From: Comamonadaceae bacterium | GTDB taxonomy: Bacteria; Pseudomonadota; Gammaproteobacteria; Burkholderiales; Burkholderiaceae_C | Length of the DNA stretch: 64,000 nucleotides | Reading direction: 5' to 3' | NCBI GenBank assembly: GCA_027484575.1 | Contig: JAIXSQ010000015.1 | Span: forward strand, 62,001-126,000 | Part shown: in pieces, positions 1 through 7,809 of the stretch | How the letters are laid out: every line of letters begins with the position of its first letter | Numbering within the stretch: position 1 is the stretch's first letter | Made by a program: the position numbers and the translations under genes | Notes under the pieces: generated by a model | What the model saw: only the letters and a program-made list of their open reading frames with translations | Told to the model about the DNA's origin: nothing | Database searches by the model: none

Positions 1-2
1 GC

Positions 3-746
3 TGCCCCGGCGAGATGTCCAAGACCTGGCGGCTGGCGCAGCTGGCCCGCGAGGTGCTGGCTGAGGGCGGGCCGCAGGTCGAGGTGGACCTGCTGGACCT
101 CAGCCGGGTGATTTCGGAGTACGACCTGCACATCCATCCGTGCAAGGGCTGCGCCTCGACCGCGATGCCGCTGTGCCACTGGCCGTGCAGCTGCTACCCC
201 AACCATGCCGAGCGCCAGACCGGCGACTGGATGAACGCGATCTATCCCCAGTGGGTGGCCGCGCACGGCGTGCTGCTGCTCACCCCGACCTACTGGTACC
301 AGTCGCCCACGCCGCTGAAGGCCATGATCGACCGGCTGGTCTGCGCCGACGGCGGCAACCCGGATCCCACCAGCACGCACGGCAAGCATGCGGCCGAGGC
401 GAAGGCGCTGGAGCTGCGCGGCTGGGACTATCCCAAGCACCTGTCGGGGCGGATGTACGGCGTCGTGGTGCACGGCGACGTGGCCGGCATCGAGGGCACG
501 CGGCGCGCGCTGTGCGACTGGCTCGACTGGATGGGCCTGCACGACGCCGGCGTGCATGCGCGGCTGGACCGGTTCATCGGCTACTACGAGCCCTACGCCA
601 CCAGCCACGCGACGCTGGACCGCGACCTCGCGGTGCAGGAGGAGGTGCGCAACGCCGCCCGTGCCCTGCTGCGCGCCACGCAGGACCTGCGCAGCGGCCG
701 CTACGTGCCGCCCGACTGCCACCTGCAGCGGCCCCGGCCCAAGTGA
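3..746 (+). CDS. Flavodoxin-like NAD(P)H-dependent FMN reductase (5' end cut by window)
   Basis: The frame is open to the window edge, so the N-terminus and its phosphate-binding loop start upstream; the ATG at 15 is internal. The visible part keeps the flavodoxin-fold signature of FMN reductases (TPTYWYQSPTPLKAMIDRL, roughly 94 residues after that ATG) and ends with a helical tail rich in Arg and Gln. Such proteins bind FMN and pass electrons from NAD(P)H to small acceptors in the cytosol; the substrate cannot be told. An unusual segment, HPCKGCASTAMPLCHWPCSC, holds five cysteines in 20 residues, which could bind a metal or an Fe-S cluster. It resembles, but does not match, the spacing of iron-sulfur flavoproteins. 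The fold call is secure; the exact role is not. Confidence 0.75.
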   Translation, partial: CPGEMSKTWRLAQLAREVLAEGGPQVEVDLLDLSRVISEYDLHIHPCKGCASTAMPLCHWPCSCYPNHAERQTGDWMNAIYPQWVAAHGVLLLTPTYWYQSPTPLKAMIDRLVCADGGNPDPTSTHGKHAAEAKALELRGWDYPKHLSGRMYGVVVHGDVAGIEGTRRALCDWLDWMGLHDAGVHARLDRFIGYYEPYATSHATLDRDLAVQEEVRNAARALLRATQDLRSGRYVPPDCHLQRPRPK

Positions 747-763
747 CCCGCGCCATCGCGCGG

Positions 764-879
764 GTCATCCCGGCGAAAGCCGGGATCCAGTCACGTTCGA
801 CCCCCGTGCGAAGACACCGGGCCCCGGGCTGCGCCGGGGCGACAGGACTCCCGTCATCCCGGCGCAGGCCGGGATCCAG
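764..879. repeat. Dispersed palindromic element, paired copies
   Basis: Two direct copies of a 27-base element, GTCATCCCGGCG...GCCGGGATCCAG, lie at 764-790 and 853-879. Between them is a weaker inverted copy (about 820-845). Each copy is a palindrome with a GC stem around a short GAAA or GCAG loop. The same element recurs near 18.3, 21.8, 23.1, 36.9 and 59.7 kb. It lies between the convergent ends of the flavoprotein and methyltransferase genes, a typical REP-like position, and could also act as a bidirectional terminator. Confidence 0.8.
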
Positions 880-912
880 TGACTTCCTCGACGCTAGCCT
901 GCCGGCGTGTCC

Positions 913-1707
913 TCACCCCTGCACCCGCCCCCACGCCTGCACCAGCGTGAAGCTGGTGCCCCAGGTGCCGGGCCGCGACAGCTCGTGCTCGCAGGCGGCC
1001 AGCAGCGTGCCCACGCGTTCGGCGCCGGCCAGGGTCACCAGCTGCGCGCGCAAGGCCTGCGCCAGGTGCAGCGGCAGCCGCAGGTAGGGGTGGCCCGGCT
1101 CCAGCGCCAGCACCTCGGCCCGCAGCTGCGGCGTCACGCCGGCCTCGCGCAGCAGCCCCGGCAGCTGGCGGCCCGCGTCGAGGTCGCCGCCGGCGCTGGC
1201 GCAGGCCTGCACCAGCAGCTGCACCAGCGCCGCCGTGGCCGGGGCCTGCGGATGGACGCGCCAGCTGCCCGTGTCGGGCTCCTCCAGCACCAGCCAGCCG
1301 CCGGGCTTGACCAGCCGGCGCAGCGCCTGCACCTGCTGCGGCGCGCGGCCCAGCGCCGCCTGCTGCAGCCGCGCATGCACGAGGTCGAAGCCACCGGCAG
1401 GCAGGGCGCTGGCGAACAGGTCGTCGCGCACCAGCTCCACGTCGTACAGCGAGGCGCGGGTGCAGAACGACGCCGCGGCGTCGAGCAGCCGGGGGTCCAG
1501 GTCGGTGCCCACCACGCTGCCCGACGGCGCCACCTTGTGCTGCAGCGGCCGCAGCCAGCCCTGCGCGCCGCAGCCGGCGTCGAGCACCGTGGCGCCCGGC
1601 GGCACGTCGATCGCCTCCAGCAGGCGCGCGGCTGCGGGCTCCCAGGCCTGGGCCTGCAGCTGCAGCCAGTCGGGTCCGTCGGCGTGGGTGGTGAACAGGT
1701 CGTGCAT
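913..1707 (-). CDS. Class I SAM-dependent methyltransferase
   Basis: This 264-residue protein has the Rossmann methyltransferase core. Motif I is VLDAGCGAQG (residues 41-50), followed by an acidic end of the second strand (VVGTDLDPRLL) and the post-motif LVKPGGWLVLEEPD. Such enzymes transfer a methyl group from S-adenosylmethionine, usually to a small molecule; the substrate is not predictable. The frame runs upstream to 1878, but the extra 57 residues are Arg/Ala-rich low-complexity sequence, so I place the start at the ATG at 1707 (MHDLFTTHADG). It is divergent from the DUF192 gene and separated from it by about 180 bases. Confidence 0.85.
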   Translation of the reverse strand: MHDLFTTHADGPDWLQLQAQAWEPAAARLLEAIDVPPGATVLDAGCGAQGWLRPLQHKVAPSGSVVGTDLDPRLLDAAASFCTRASLYDVELVRDDLFASALPAGGFDLVHARLQQAALGRAPQQVQALRRLVKPGGWLVLEEPDTGSWRVHPQAPATAALVQLLVQACASAGGDLDAGRQLPGLLREAGVTPQLRAEVLALEPGHPYLRLPLHLAQALRAQLVTLAGAERVGTLLAACEHELSRPGTWGTSFTLVQAWGRVQG

Positions 1708-1889
1708 GCCCGCATGCTGCCGCGGGCGCAGGCCGCCGCGCAGCGGGTTTGCACCGCCTTGCGCGTGGCGCGCCTGGCGCGACCGCCGCCTACACGGGCT
1801 TGCGGCAACGGCGGCTGGCCGCTGGCCCGGCCGCGCCGCACCCTCGCGGCGTCGCCGCTCCTGCGGCCCACCCACCACGCCGACACGCC

Positions 1890-2267
1890 ATGAACCTCGT
1901 CCGTACCCCGCTCGCGATCGGCGAGCATGTCCTGCAGTGCCGCGTCGCCGGCACGCCCGAGCAGCGCGCGCTGGGGTTGATGCACCGGCGCGAACTCGCG
2001 CCCGACGAGGCCATGCTGTTCGTCTGCGACGAGGTCGCGGTGCAGAGCTTCTGGATGAAGGACACGCCGGTGGCGCTGTCGATCGCCTTCCTGGACGACG
2101 ACGGCACCATCCTGCACCTGGACGACATGGACCCGCACTGCCTGGACGGCTGCAGCAGCCGGCACCCGGTGCGCTACGTGCTCGAGGTGCCGCAGGGCTG
2201 GTTCCGCGACCGCGGCATCGGCACCGGCGAACGCGTGCGCGGGCCGATGTTCCTGGCCACCGCCTGA
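1890..2267 (+). CDS. DUF192 family protein
   Basis: A 125-residue single-domain protein covering the whole DUF192 fold: the GLMHRRELAPDEAMLFV segment, the family hallmark FWMKDTPVALSIAFLD, and the C-terminal YVLEVPQGWFRD. DUF192 proteins are small beta-rich proteins of unknown biochemical function. Many members are exported, but this one has no signal peptide when started at the ATG at 1890. An upstream in-frame start at 1749 would add only low-complexity residues. It stands alone between divergent and convergent neighbours. Confidence 0.85.
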   Translation: MNLVRTPLAIGEHVLQCRVAGTPEQRALGLMHRRELAPDEAMLFVCDEVAVQSFWMKDTPVALSIAFLDDDGTILHLDDMDPHCLDGCSSRHPVRYVLEVPQGWFRDRGIGTGERVRGPMFLATA

Positions 2268-2289
2268 GGCGGCCGCGCCCGCGCCGCGC

Positions 2290-3177
2290 TCAGCCGAACA
2301 CGTTGGTGGCCGGCAGCGCGTTCAGCGGGATCTTCAGGTAGGCCACGCCATCGTCCCCGGCCGGCGGCAGCCGCCCGCCGCGCACGTTGACCTGCAGCGC
2401 CGGCAGGATCAGCGCGGGCACGGCCAGGGTCGCGTCGCGCGCCTGCCGCATCGCCACGAAGGCGTCCTCGCCCACGCCGTCGTGCACGTGAATGTTGCGG
2501 GCGCGCTGATCGGCCACCGTGGTCTCCCAGGCCGGCGCGCGGCCCCCGGGCGGGTAGTCGTGGCACACCAGCAGCCGCGTGGCCGGCGGCAGTGCCAGCA
2601 GCCGGCGGATCGATCGGTACAGCGCGCGCGCATCGCCGCCGGGGAAGTCGGCGCGGGCCGTGCCCACGTCGGGCATGAACAGGGTGTCGCCCACGAACAC
2701 GGTGTCGCCGATGCGCAAGGCCATGTCGGCCGGCGTGTGCCCGGGCACGTGGATGGCCACCGCCAGCAGGCTGCCGATCTCCAGCGTGTCGCCGTCCTGC
2801 AGCAGCCGGTCGAAGGCCGGTGGGCCGGCGGCCAGTTCGGCGCCGATGCCGAACAGCGTCCCGAAGCGCCGCTGCACCTCGGTGATCCGCGCGCCGATGG
2901 CGATGCGGCCGCCGGCCTGCCCGCGCAGCCAGTGCGCGGCCGACAGGTGGTCGGCATGCGCGTGCGTCTCCAGGATCCAGGCCAGCTGCAGGCCATGCGC
3001 GCGCAGGTGGTCCAGCAGGCGCTGCGCCGAGTGCGTGCCGGTGTGGCCCGACTTCGGGTCGTAGTCCAGCACGGGATCCACCACGGCCGCGGCGCCCGTG
3101 GCCGGGTCGGCGACCACGTAGCTGACGGTCCCGGTGGCGGGGTCGAAGAAGGCTTGCACGTCGGGGCGGGTGTCCAT
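2290..3177 (-). CDS. blh: MBL-fold persulfide (sulfur) dioxygenase
   Basis: A 295-residue metallo-beta-lactamase-fold protein with the metal motif THAHADHLSA (His72, His74, Asp76, His77), then VPGHTPADM, FVGDTLF and LVCHDY, which supply the remaining His/Asp ligands. The pattern matches the ETHE1/Blh group, mononuclear-iron enzymes that oxidise glutathione persulfide to sulfite in the cytosol. The gene is divergent from a BigR/SqrR-type repressor, with an AT-rich dyad between the two starts. That is the known bigR-blh arrangement for hydrogen sulfide and persulfide detoxification. No rhodanese domain is attached. Glyoxalase II is the main alternative, made unlikely by this context. Confidence 0.88.
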   Translation of the reverse strand: MDTRPDVQAFFDPATGTVSYVVADPATGAAAVVDPVLDYDPKSGHTGTHSAQRLLDHLRAHGLQLAWILETHAHADHLSAAHWLRGQAGGRIAIGARITEVQRRFGTLFGIGAELAAGPPAFDRLLQDGDTLEIGSLLAVAIHVPGHTPADMALRIGDTVFVGDTLFMPDVGTARADFPGGDARALYRSIRRLLALPPATRLLVCHDYPPGGRAPAWETTVADQRARNIHVHDGVGEDAFVAMRQARDATLAVPALILPALQVNVRGGRLPPAGDDGVAYLKIPLNALPATNVFG

Positions 3178-3210
3178 GGGTCCTCCGGGACAGGGGATCG
3201 CATCGATCCA

Positions 3211-3245
3211 TTGCCATATAGTTTATTGAACAATAGAATATCTCG
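3211..3245. promoter_or_regulatory. AT-rich operator/promoter between blh and bigR
   Basis: In a region otherwise above 65% GC, the stretch 3211-3245 is mostly A/T. Its core is the perfect inverted repeat TATTG-AA-CAATA (3224-3235), flanked by ATATA and GAATAT. It lies 34 bases upstream of the blh start and just before the bigR start, where it could cover both promoters. BigR-type repressors are known to bind AT-rich dyads, so autoregulation and control of blh are inferred. Confidence 0.7.
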
Positions 3246-3247
3246 CA

Positions 3248-3583
3248 ATGGATCGAAAGGACCCGCGCATGAAGCGCCTCGCCATCGACCCCGCCGTCCT
3301 GCGCCACAGCGCCGGCAACGCGGTGGGCGTGCTCAAGCTGCTGGCCAACGAGGACCGGCTGCTGCTGCTGTGCCAGCTGTCGCAGGGCGAGATGCACGTC
3401 TCGGCCCTGGAGGAGGCGCTGGGCATCCGCCAGCCCACGCTGTCGCAGCAGCTGGCCGTGCTGCGCGACGCCGGCGTGGTGGCCACCCGCCGCGAGGGCA
3501 AGAACATCCACTACAGCATCGCCGACCACTCCGTGCTCGAGGTGGTCGCCCTGCTGCATCGCCTGTACTGCCAGGAGGACTGA
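3248..3583 (+). CDS. bigR: ArsR-family persulfide-responsive repressor (BigR/SqrR type)
   Basis: A 111-residue winged-helix protein of the ArsR/SmtB family. The recognition helix region reads EALGIRQPTLSQQLAVLRDA and the wing VVATRREGKNIHYSI. Counted from the ATG at 3248, the only two cysteines fall at 42 (LLLLCQLSQ) and 108 (LYCQED). These are the positions of the two thiols that form a disulfide or tetrasulfide in BigR/SqrR and release DNA. There are no ArsR or SmtB metal motifs. It heads an operon with two YeeE/YedE halves, 4 and 12 bases apart. It probably represses itself, those transporters and the divergent dioxygenase gene until sulfide or persulfide rises. Confidence 0.88.
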   Translation: MDRKDPRMKRLAIDPAVLRHSAGNAVGVLKLLANEDRLLLLCQLSQGEMHVSALEEALGIRQPTLSQQLAVLRDAGVVATRREGKNIHYSIADHSVLEVVALLHRLYCQED

Positions 3584-3587
3584 GGCC

Positions 3588-4022
3588 ATGACCATCGCCT
3601 GGGACGCCTTCACCCCCTGGCACGCGCTGGCCGGCGGCGTGCTGATCGGGACCGCGGCGGCGCTGTTCGCGCTGCTCAACGGCCGCATCGCCGGCATCAG
3701 CGGCGTGCTCGGCGGGCTGCTGCAGCCGCGGCGCGGCGACATGGCCTGGCGCATCGCCTTCATCGGCGGCCTGCTGCTCGCGCCGGCGCTGGTCGCGCTG
3801 GTGGCCACCGTGCCGGTGCCGCGCATCGAGGCCGGCACCGGCACGCTGGTCGTGGCCGGCCTGCTGGTGGGCTTCGGCACCCGCTGGGGCTCGGGCTGCA
3901 CCAGCGGCCACGGCGTGTGCGGCCTGTCGCGCCTGTCGCCCCGCTCGCTGGTCGCCACGGTGGCCTTCATGGGCGCGGGCTTCGCCACCGTCTACGCCGT
4001 GCGCCACCTGCTGGCCGCCTGA
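3588..4022 (+). CDS. YeeE/YedE family membrane protein, N-terminal-type half
   Basis: A 144-residue integral membrane protein with about four hydrophobic segments and the family motif GFGTRWGSGCTSGHGVCGLSR, whose conserved cysteines line the pore in TsuA-type thiosulfate or sulfur transporters. It starts four bases after bigR and is followed by a sister half. The two proteins probably assemble into one channel that imports or exports a reduced sulfur species linked to the persulfide regulon. The substrate is inferred only from family and context. Confidence 0.85.
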   Translation: MTIAWDAFTPWHALAGGVLIGTAAALFALLNGRIAGISGVLGGLLQPRRGDMAWRIAFIGGLLLAPALVALVATVPVPRIEAGTGTLVVAGLLVGFGTRWGSGCTSGHGVCGLSRLSPRSLVATVAFMGAGFATVYAVRHLLAA

Positions 4023-4034
4023 AGGAGCCACGCC

Positions 4035-4478
4035 ATGGTGCAACTCGCGTCCCTGCTCGCCGGCCTGCTGTTCGGACTGGGCCTGATCGTCTCCGGCATG
4101 GCCGACCCGTCCAAGGTGCTCGGCTTTCTCGACCTGGCCGGCCGCTGGGATCCCTCGCTCGCCTTCGTGATGGCCGGTGCGATCGGCGTCGGCCTGGTCG
4201 CCTTCGCCGTGGCGCACCGTCGCAACGTCTCGGTGCTGGGCCTGCCGATGCGGCTGCCGCAGGACCGCCGCACCATCGACCGCCGGCTGGTCGGCGGTGG
4301 CCTGCTGTTCGGCATCGGCTGGGGGCTGGCGGGCTTCTGCCCGGGGCCGGCGCTGGTCGCCGTGGGCATGGGGCAGGACCAGGCGGTGGTCTTCGTCGTC
4401 GCCATGCTGGCCGGCATGGGCCTGTTCGAGCTGCAGGGCCGGCTGGCGGCGCGCCGCGCGACGGCCCGCGGCGCCTGA
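4035..4478 (+). CDS. YeeE/YedE family (DUF6691-type) membrane protein, second half
   Basis: A 147-residue membrane protein that pairs with the preceding gene. It has the conserved GLIVSGMADPSKVLGFLDLAG segment and, in its second half, GWGLAGFCPGPALV with the conserved cysteine. About four transmembrane helices are visible. A clear ribosome site (AAGGAG) precedes the ATG. The gene is intact: split YeeE/YedE pairs like this are common beside bigR, so this is not a frameshifted single gene. Its probable role is as the partner half of a sulfur-compound channel. Confidence 0.82.
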   Translation: MVQLASLLAGLLFGLGLIVSGMADPSKVLGFLDLAGRWDPSLAFVMAGAIGVGLVAFAVAHRRNVSVLGLPMRLPQDRRTIDRRLVGGGLLFGIGWGLAGFCPGPALVAVGMGQDQAVVFVVAMLAGMGLFELQGRLAARRATARGA

Positions 4479-4504
4479 GGCCGGTCGCGGGCAGGCGGCC
4501 GGCC

Positions 4505-5473
4505 TCAGCCCCCGGCCGGCGCCGGCGGTGGCGCGCCCTCGCGGCGCATGGCCGCCGGCAGGGCCGCATCCAGCCGCTGCGCCAGGGCCAGCAGGGCCAG
4601 GTCGCTGCCCGGCGGGCCCACCAGCGCGAGCCCGGCCACCTGCGGGCCGTCCAGCCGCAGGGGCCATCCCACCTGCGGCAGGCCGGCGAGCTCGGCCGCG
4701 CAGGCCAGCGCCAGGCTGCGCGCCACCAGGCGCTCGGGCACCGGCGCGCCTTCCACCGGGCCCGCGTCGGCCGCGGCCGGCAGCAGGCCCACGCCATCGC
4801 GGCCCAGCGTCCACACCAGCGACGCCCGCACCTGCTCGCGGCGCGCCGGCACGTCGGCCAGCGCCGGCGCGCGGATGTACGGGTCGTGGCGGGCGCAGTC
4901 GTGCCACAGCGCTTCCCAGTCGTCGAGCGGCTGCACCTGCGGCACCACCTCCAGGCCGTCGAGGCCGAGCCGCTGCAGCGCCAGCCAGGCCACCGCCAGC
5001 GCCACCTGCAGGCCGCTGCCCGCGCGGTCCCAGGCCGCCTGCCAGCGCAGGGCGCGGCGCCAGGGCGCCGACGTGCCGCCGGCCAGCAGGGCGCGTGCGG
5101 CGCGGTCGAGGTCGGCGGCCGTGCGGGCCATCAGCAGGGGCGCATCGAGCGTTGGCTGCAGCGGCGCCGGGGCCTGCGGCCACAGGTGCGGCGTGGTGCG
5201 CAGCGACCAGAGCCCGGCCGCCTGCGCCGCCAGCCGGGCGGCGCCGCCCAGGTCGGCGGCCACGCCCAGCGCCAGGCGCTGCGCGGCCACGGCCTGTGCC
5301 AGCGCCCCGATCCGGCCGGTGCCGGTGGCGTCGGCCTCGGGCAGGGCCTGCGGCTGGGCGCCCGCGGCCCGCAGCACGGGGGCGAGCCAGCCCAGGTCGC
5401 AGCTGCCTGCCGCCACGGTCCCGCAGTGCCAGCCGTCCAGGGGGCAGGGTGCGGGATCGGGGCCGCTGTGCAT
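4505..5473 (-). CDS. Degenerate amidase-signature protein, coupled to the kinase gene
   Basis: A 322-residue protein whose middle resembles the amidase-signature fold just after the catalytic serine loop: LWSLRTTPHLWPQAP, then DAPLLMARTAADLDRAARAL, matching the usual GPMARTVADLA segment. The Lys-cisSer-Ser catalytic triad and the Gly/Ser-rich signature loop are missing, and the N-terminal third is shortened. It should therefore be catalytically dead or a binding protein. Its ATG shares bases with the stop codon of the upstream histidine kinase (TGATG, 5471-5475), so translation is probably coupled. A role tied to that kinase, such as ligand binding, is inference only. Confidence 0.65.
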   Translation of the reverse strand: MHSGPDPAPCPLDGWHCGTVAAGSCDLGWLAPVLRAAGAQPQALPEADATGTGRIGALAQAVAAQRLALGVAADLGGAARLAAQAAGLWSLRTTPHLWPQAPAPLQPTLDAPLLMARTAADLDRAARALLAGGTSAPWRRALRWQAAWDRAGSGLQVALAVAWLALQRLGLDGLEVVPQVQPLDDWEALWHDCARHDPYIRAPALADVPARREQVRASLVWTLGRDGVGLLPAAADAGPVEGAPVPERLVARSLALACAAELAGLPQVGWPLRLDGPQVAGLALVGPPGSDLALLALAQRLDAALPAAMRREGAPPPAPAGG

Positions 5474-7710
5474 CAGAGCGCGCCGAAGCCCGAGGACGTG
5501 CGCAGCGACGGCGGCTCGCCCCCGTCGGGCGGCGGCAGCACGCAGTGGAAGGTGGCGCCCTGGCCCGGGCTGCCCTCGGCCTGGATGCGCCCGCCCATGC
5601 GCTGGATGGCACGCGCCACCGTGGCCAGCCCGACGCCCGTGCCGGGGAACTCGTCCTCGCGGTGCAGCCGGCGGAAGGTGCCGAACATCTGCCCCGCATG
5701 CGCCATGTCGAAGCCGGCGCCGTTGTCGCGCACGTGGAAGTTGCCGGACTCCGGCGGGCCGCCGACCTCGATCGTGGCGTCGGCCGTGCGGGCGGTGAAC
5801 TTCCAAGCGTTGTCCAGCAGGTTGTCGATCACCGAGCGCATCAGCCGTACGTCGCCGCGCGCGGACAGGCCCGGCGCCACCGACCAGCGCACGGCGCGGT
5901 GCGGATGCTCGGCCTGCAGGCGCTGCAGCGCCTGCACCGCCAGCTCGGTGATGCTCACGCGGGTGCTGACGATGTCCAGCTGCGCCACCTGGGCCAGCGC
6001 CAGCAGGTCGGTGACCAGGCGGGCCATGTCCTGCGCGTTGCCGCGGATGCGGTCCAGGAAGTGCAGGGCGCGCGGCGAGGCCTGCGGCCCGAGCTCGGCG
6101 CCCAGCACGTCGGCGAAGGAGCGGATGCGCTGCAGCGGCGCCTGCAGGTCGTGCGAGACCGTGTACGAGAACGCGTGCAGCTGCTCGTTGACCAGCCGCA
6201 GCGCCTCCTCGTTGGCCAGGATGGTGGTGATGTCCACGTCGATGCCGACCCAGAAGCGCACCTGGCCGTCCGGGTCGCGCACCGGGATGGCCTTGAAGGC
6301 CATCGTGTGCCAGCTGCCGTCCCGCGCCCGCAGGCGGCGGCGGCCGGTGTGCTCGCGCGCCGCCTTGGCATCGCGCACCCACTGGCGCTCCAGCCGGGCC
6401 AGGTCGTCGGGGTGCATGGCCTCGCGCCATCCATAGCCCAGCCACTGCGCGGGCTCCCCGCCGACCAGGTCGTACCAGGCCCGGCTCAGGAAGGTGGCGC
6501 CGCCCCGGTTGTCGACCGTCCAGAACGGCTCGGGCACGCTCTCGGCCAGGGTGCGGAACAGCAGCTCCTGGCGCGCCAGTTCCGCCGTGCGTTCCTGCAC
6601 GGTGCGCTCCAGCCCCGCGTTGAGCGACTGCACCTGCTCGACCAGCTGTTGGCGCGAGGCCGCCAGCGCGGCCAGCTGCAGGCCGCTGGCGCGCAGCCGG
6701 CGCTGCTCGCGCGCGAGCAGGCCCGTGACCGCCAAGGCCGAGGCGGTGACCAGCAGCCACACCAGCCCCGACAGCCAGGCCAGGCGGGTCCAGGGCGCCA
6801 GCAGGTCGGCGCGGTCGAGACCCACCTGCACCAGCAGCTCGGGGTAGGCCTCCAGCACGTGGTAGGCCGCCACGCGGGGGATCCCGTCGAGGCGCCCGAG
6901 GGTGGTGAACACGCCCTGGGGGCTGTTGGGCAGGTGCTCGGTGAACAGCGACAGGTGCGGCACGTACTGGCCCAGCAGCTCCTGCTGCGTGGGGCTGCGC
7001 ATCATCACCTGGCCGTCGCGGCGGAACAGGGTGACCGCGGCATGGCTGCCGAGGTTCACGTCGCGCCACAGCTGCTCGAAGTAGGCCGGCTCGATGGACG
7101 CGGCGATCACGCCGCTGAAGCCGGGCGCCTGGCCGGGCGGGGCCGGCAGCGGGCGGGACACCGCCATCGTCCACTGGCCCGTGATGCGACTCTTGATCAG
7201 GGGGCCGGCGTAGAAGCCGCGGTCCGGCCGCTCGCGCACCGCCAGGTAGTACGCGCGGTCGGCGAACGACTCGCCGATGGCCGCATTGCGGCTGTCCCAC
7301 AGCCGCCTGCCGTCGCGGTCGAGCACCCACAGCGCGCGCACGAAGGGCATGTCGCGCGCCTGCTCGGCCAGCACCTGGCGCACGTCCTCGCCGGTCGCCT
7401 GGCCGCCGGCCTCCAGCGCGGCCAGCTGGCTGGCGGCCATCTGCAGCCGCAGGTCCACGGTCTGCAGCGTGCGCGTGGCCTGCTCGGCGATCACCTGCGC
7501 CAGCGAGGCGGTCAGCCGCTCGCCGTCGCGCTGCGCCAGCTGGCGCAGGTAGGTCAGGGCCAGGGCGATCAGCAGCGCGAGCACGACGGCCATCAGCAGC
7601 ACCCACAGCCAGGCCGGGCGGGCGGGCAGGCGGGGCATCGCGGCCGGCGCCGGCGCGGACGGGGGCACCTGCGGCGGCAGGGGCTCGGGCCCGGGCGGGG
7701 GAAGGCTCAT
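5473..7710 (-). CDS. Membrane-bound PAS sensor histidine kinase
   Basis: This 745-residue kinase opens with a Pro-rich cytoplasmic tail and a first transmembrane helix (about 33-55). A periplasmic double-Cache-like sensor (about 60-300) follows, containing FYAGPLIKSRITGQWTMAVSR, then a second helix (about 303-325) and a coiled coil. A PAS domain (about 383-500) precedes the phosphoacceptor region FSYTVSHDLQAPLQRI, of the phytochrome-kinase type. The ATPase domain has NLLDNAWKF, VRDNGAGFD and GTGVGLATV. I chose the ATG at 7710; the open frame to 8340 is low-complexity. No response regulator is adjacent. It overlaps the amidase-like gene downstream. The sensor type suggests small organic ligands such as amino or carboxylic acids. 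Confidence 0.88.
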   Translation of the reverse strand: MSLPPPGPEPLPPQVPPSAPAPAAMPRLPARPAWLWVLLMAVVLALLIALALTYLRQLAQRDGERLTASLAQVIAEQATRTLQTVDLRLQMAASQLAALEAGGQATGEDVRQVLAEQARDMPFVRALWVLDRDGRRLWDSRNAAIGESFADRAYYLAVRERPDRGFYAGPLIKSRITGQWTMAVSRPLPAPPGQAPGFSGVIAASIEPAYFEQLWRDVNLGSHAAVTLFRRDGQVMMRSPTQQELLGQYVPHLSLFTEHLPNSPQGVFTTLGRLDGIPRVAAYHVLEAYPELLVQVGLDRADLLAPWTRLAWLSGLVWLLVTASALAVTGLLAREQRRLRASGLQLAALAASRQQLVEQVQSLNAGLERTVQERTAELARQELLFRTLAESVPEPFWTVDNRGGATFLSRAWYDLVGGEPAQWLGYGWREAMHPDDLARLERQWVRDAKAAREHTGRRRLRARDGSWHTMAFKAIPVRDPDGQVRFWVGIDVDITTILANEEALRLVNEQLHAFSYTVSHDLQAPLQRIRSFADVLGAELGPQASPRALHFLDRIRGNAQDMARLVTDLLALAQVAQLDIVSTRVSITELAVQALQRLQAEHPHRAVRWSVAPGLSARGDVRLMRSVIDNLLDNAWKFTARTADATIEVGGPPESGNFHVRDNGAGFDMAHAGQMFGTFRRLHREDEFPGTGVGLATVARAIQRMGGRIQAEGSPGQGATFHCVLPPPDGGEPPSLRTSSGFGAL

Positions 7711-7757
7711 GGATGGGCAGCATACGGCCTTGCGCGCCCCCCCGCCCGCGGGACCGA

Positions 7758-7777
7758 CTGTCGGCGGGGTCCGACAG
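7758..7777. promoter_or_regulatory. Perfect dyad in the kinase/ankyrin divergent gap
   Basis: CTGTCGG-CGGGGT-CCGACAG forms a perfect 7+7 inverted repeat with a 6-base spacer. It sits in the 100-base gap between the divergent kinase (start 7710) and ankyrin gene (start 7810). The position and symmetry fit an operator for a dimeric regulator, or a hairpin in the ankyrin leader. No regulator can be assigned. Confidence 0.5.
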
Positions 7778-7809
7778 CGGCCGAGCCGCCGCGCTGGTCT
7801 GATCACGCC

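Noticed and set aside
764..879. CRISPR array
   Set aside because: Only two full copies with one long, partly palindromic spacer; the same unit occurs singly at other loci and there are no cas genes.
3588..4478. The two YeeE/YedE genes as one frameshifted gene
   Set aside because: Each half has its own start, ribosome site and complete family motifs. Split pairs next to bigR are a known arrangement.
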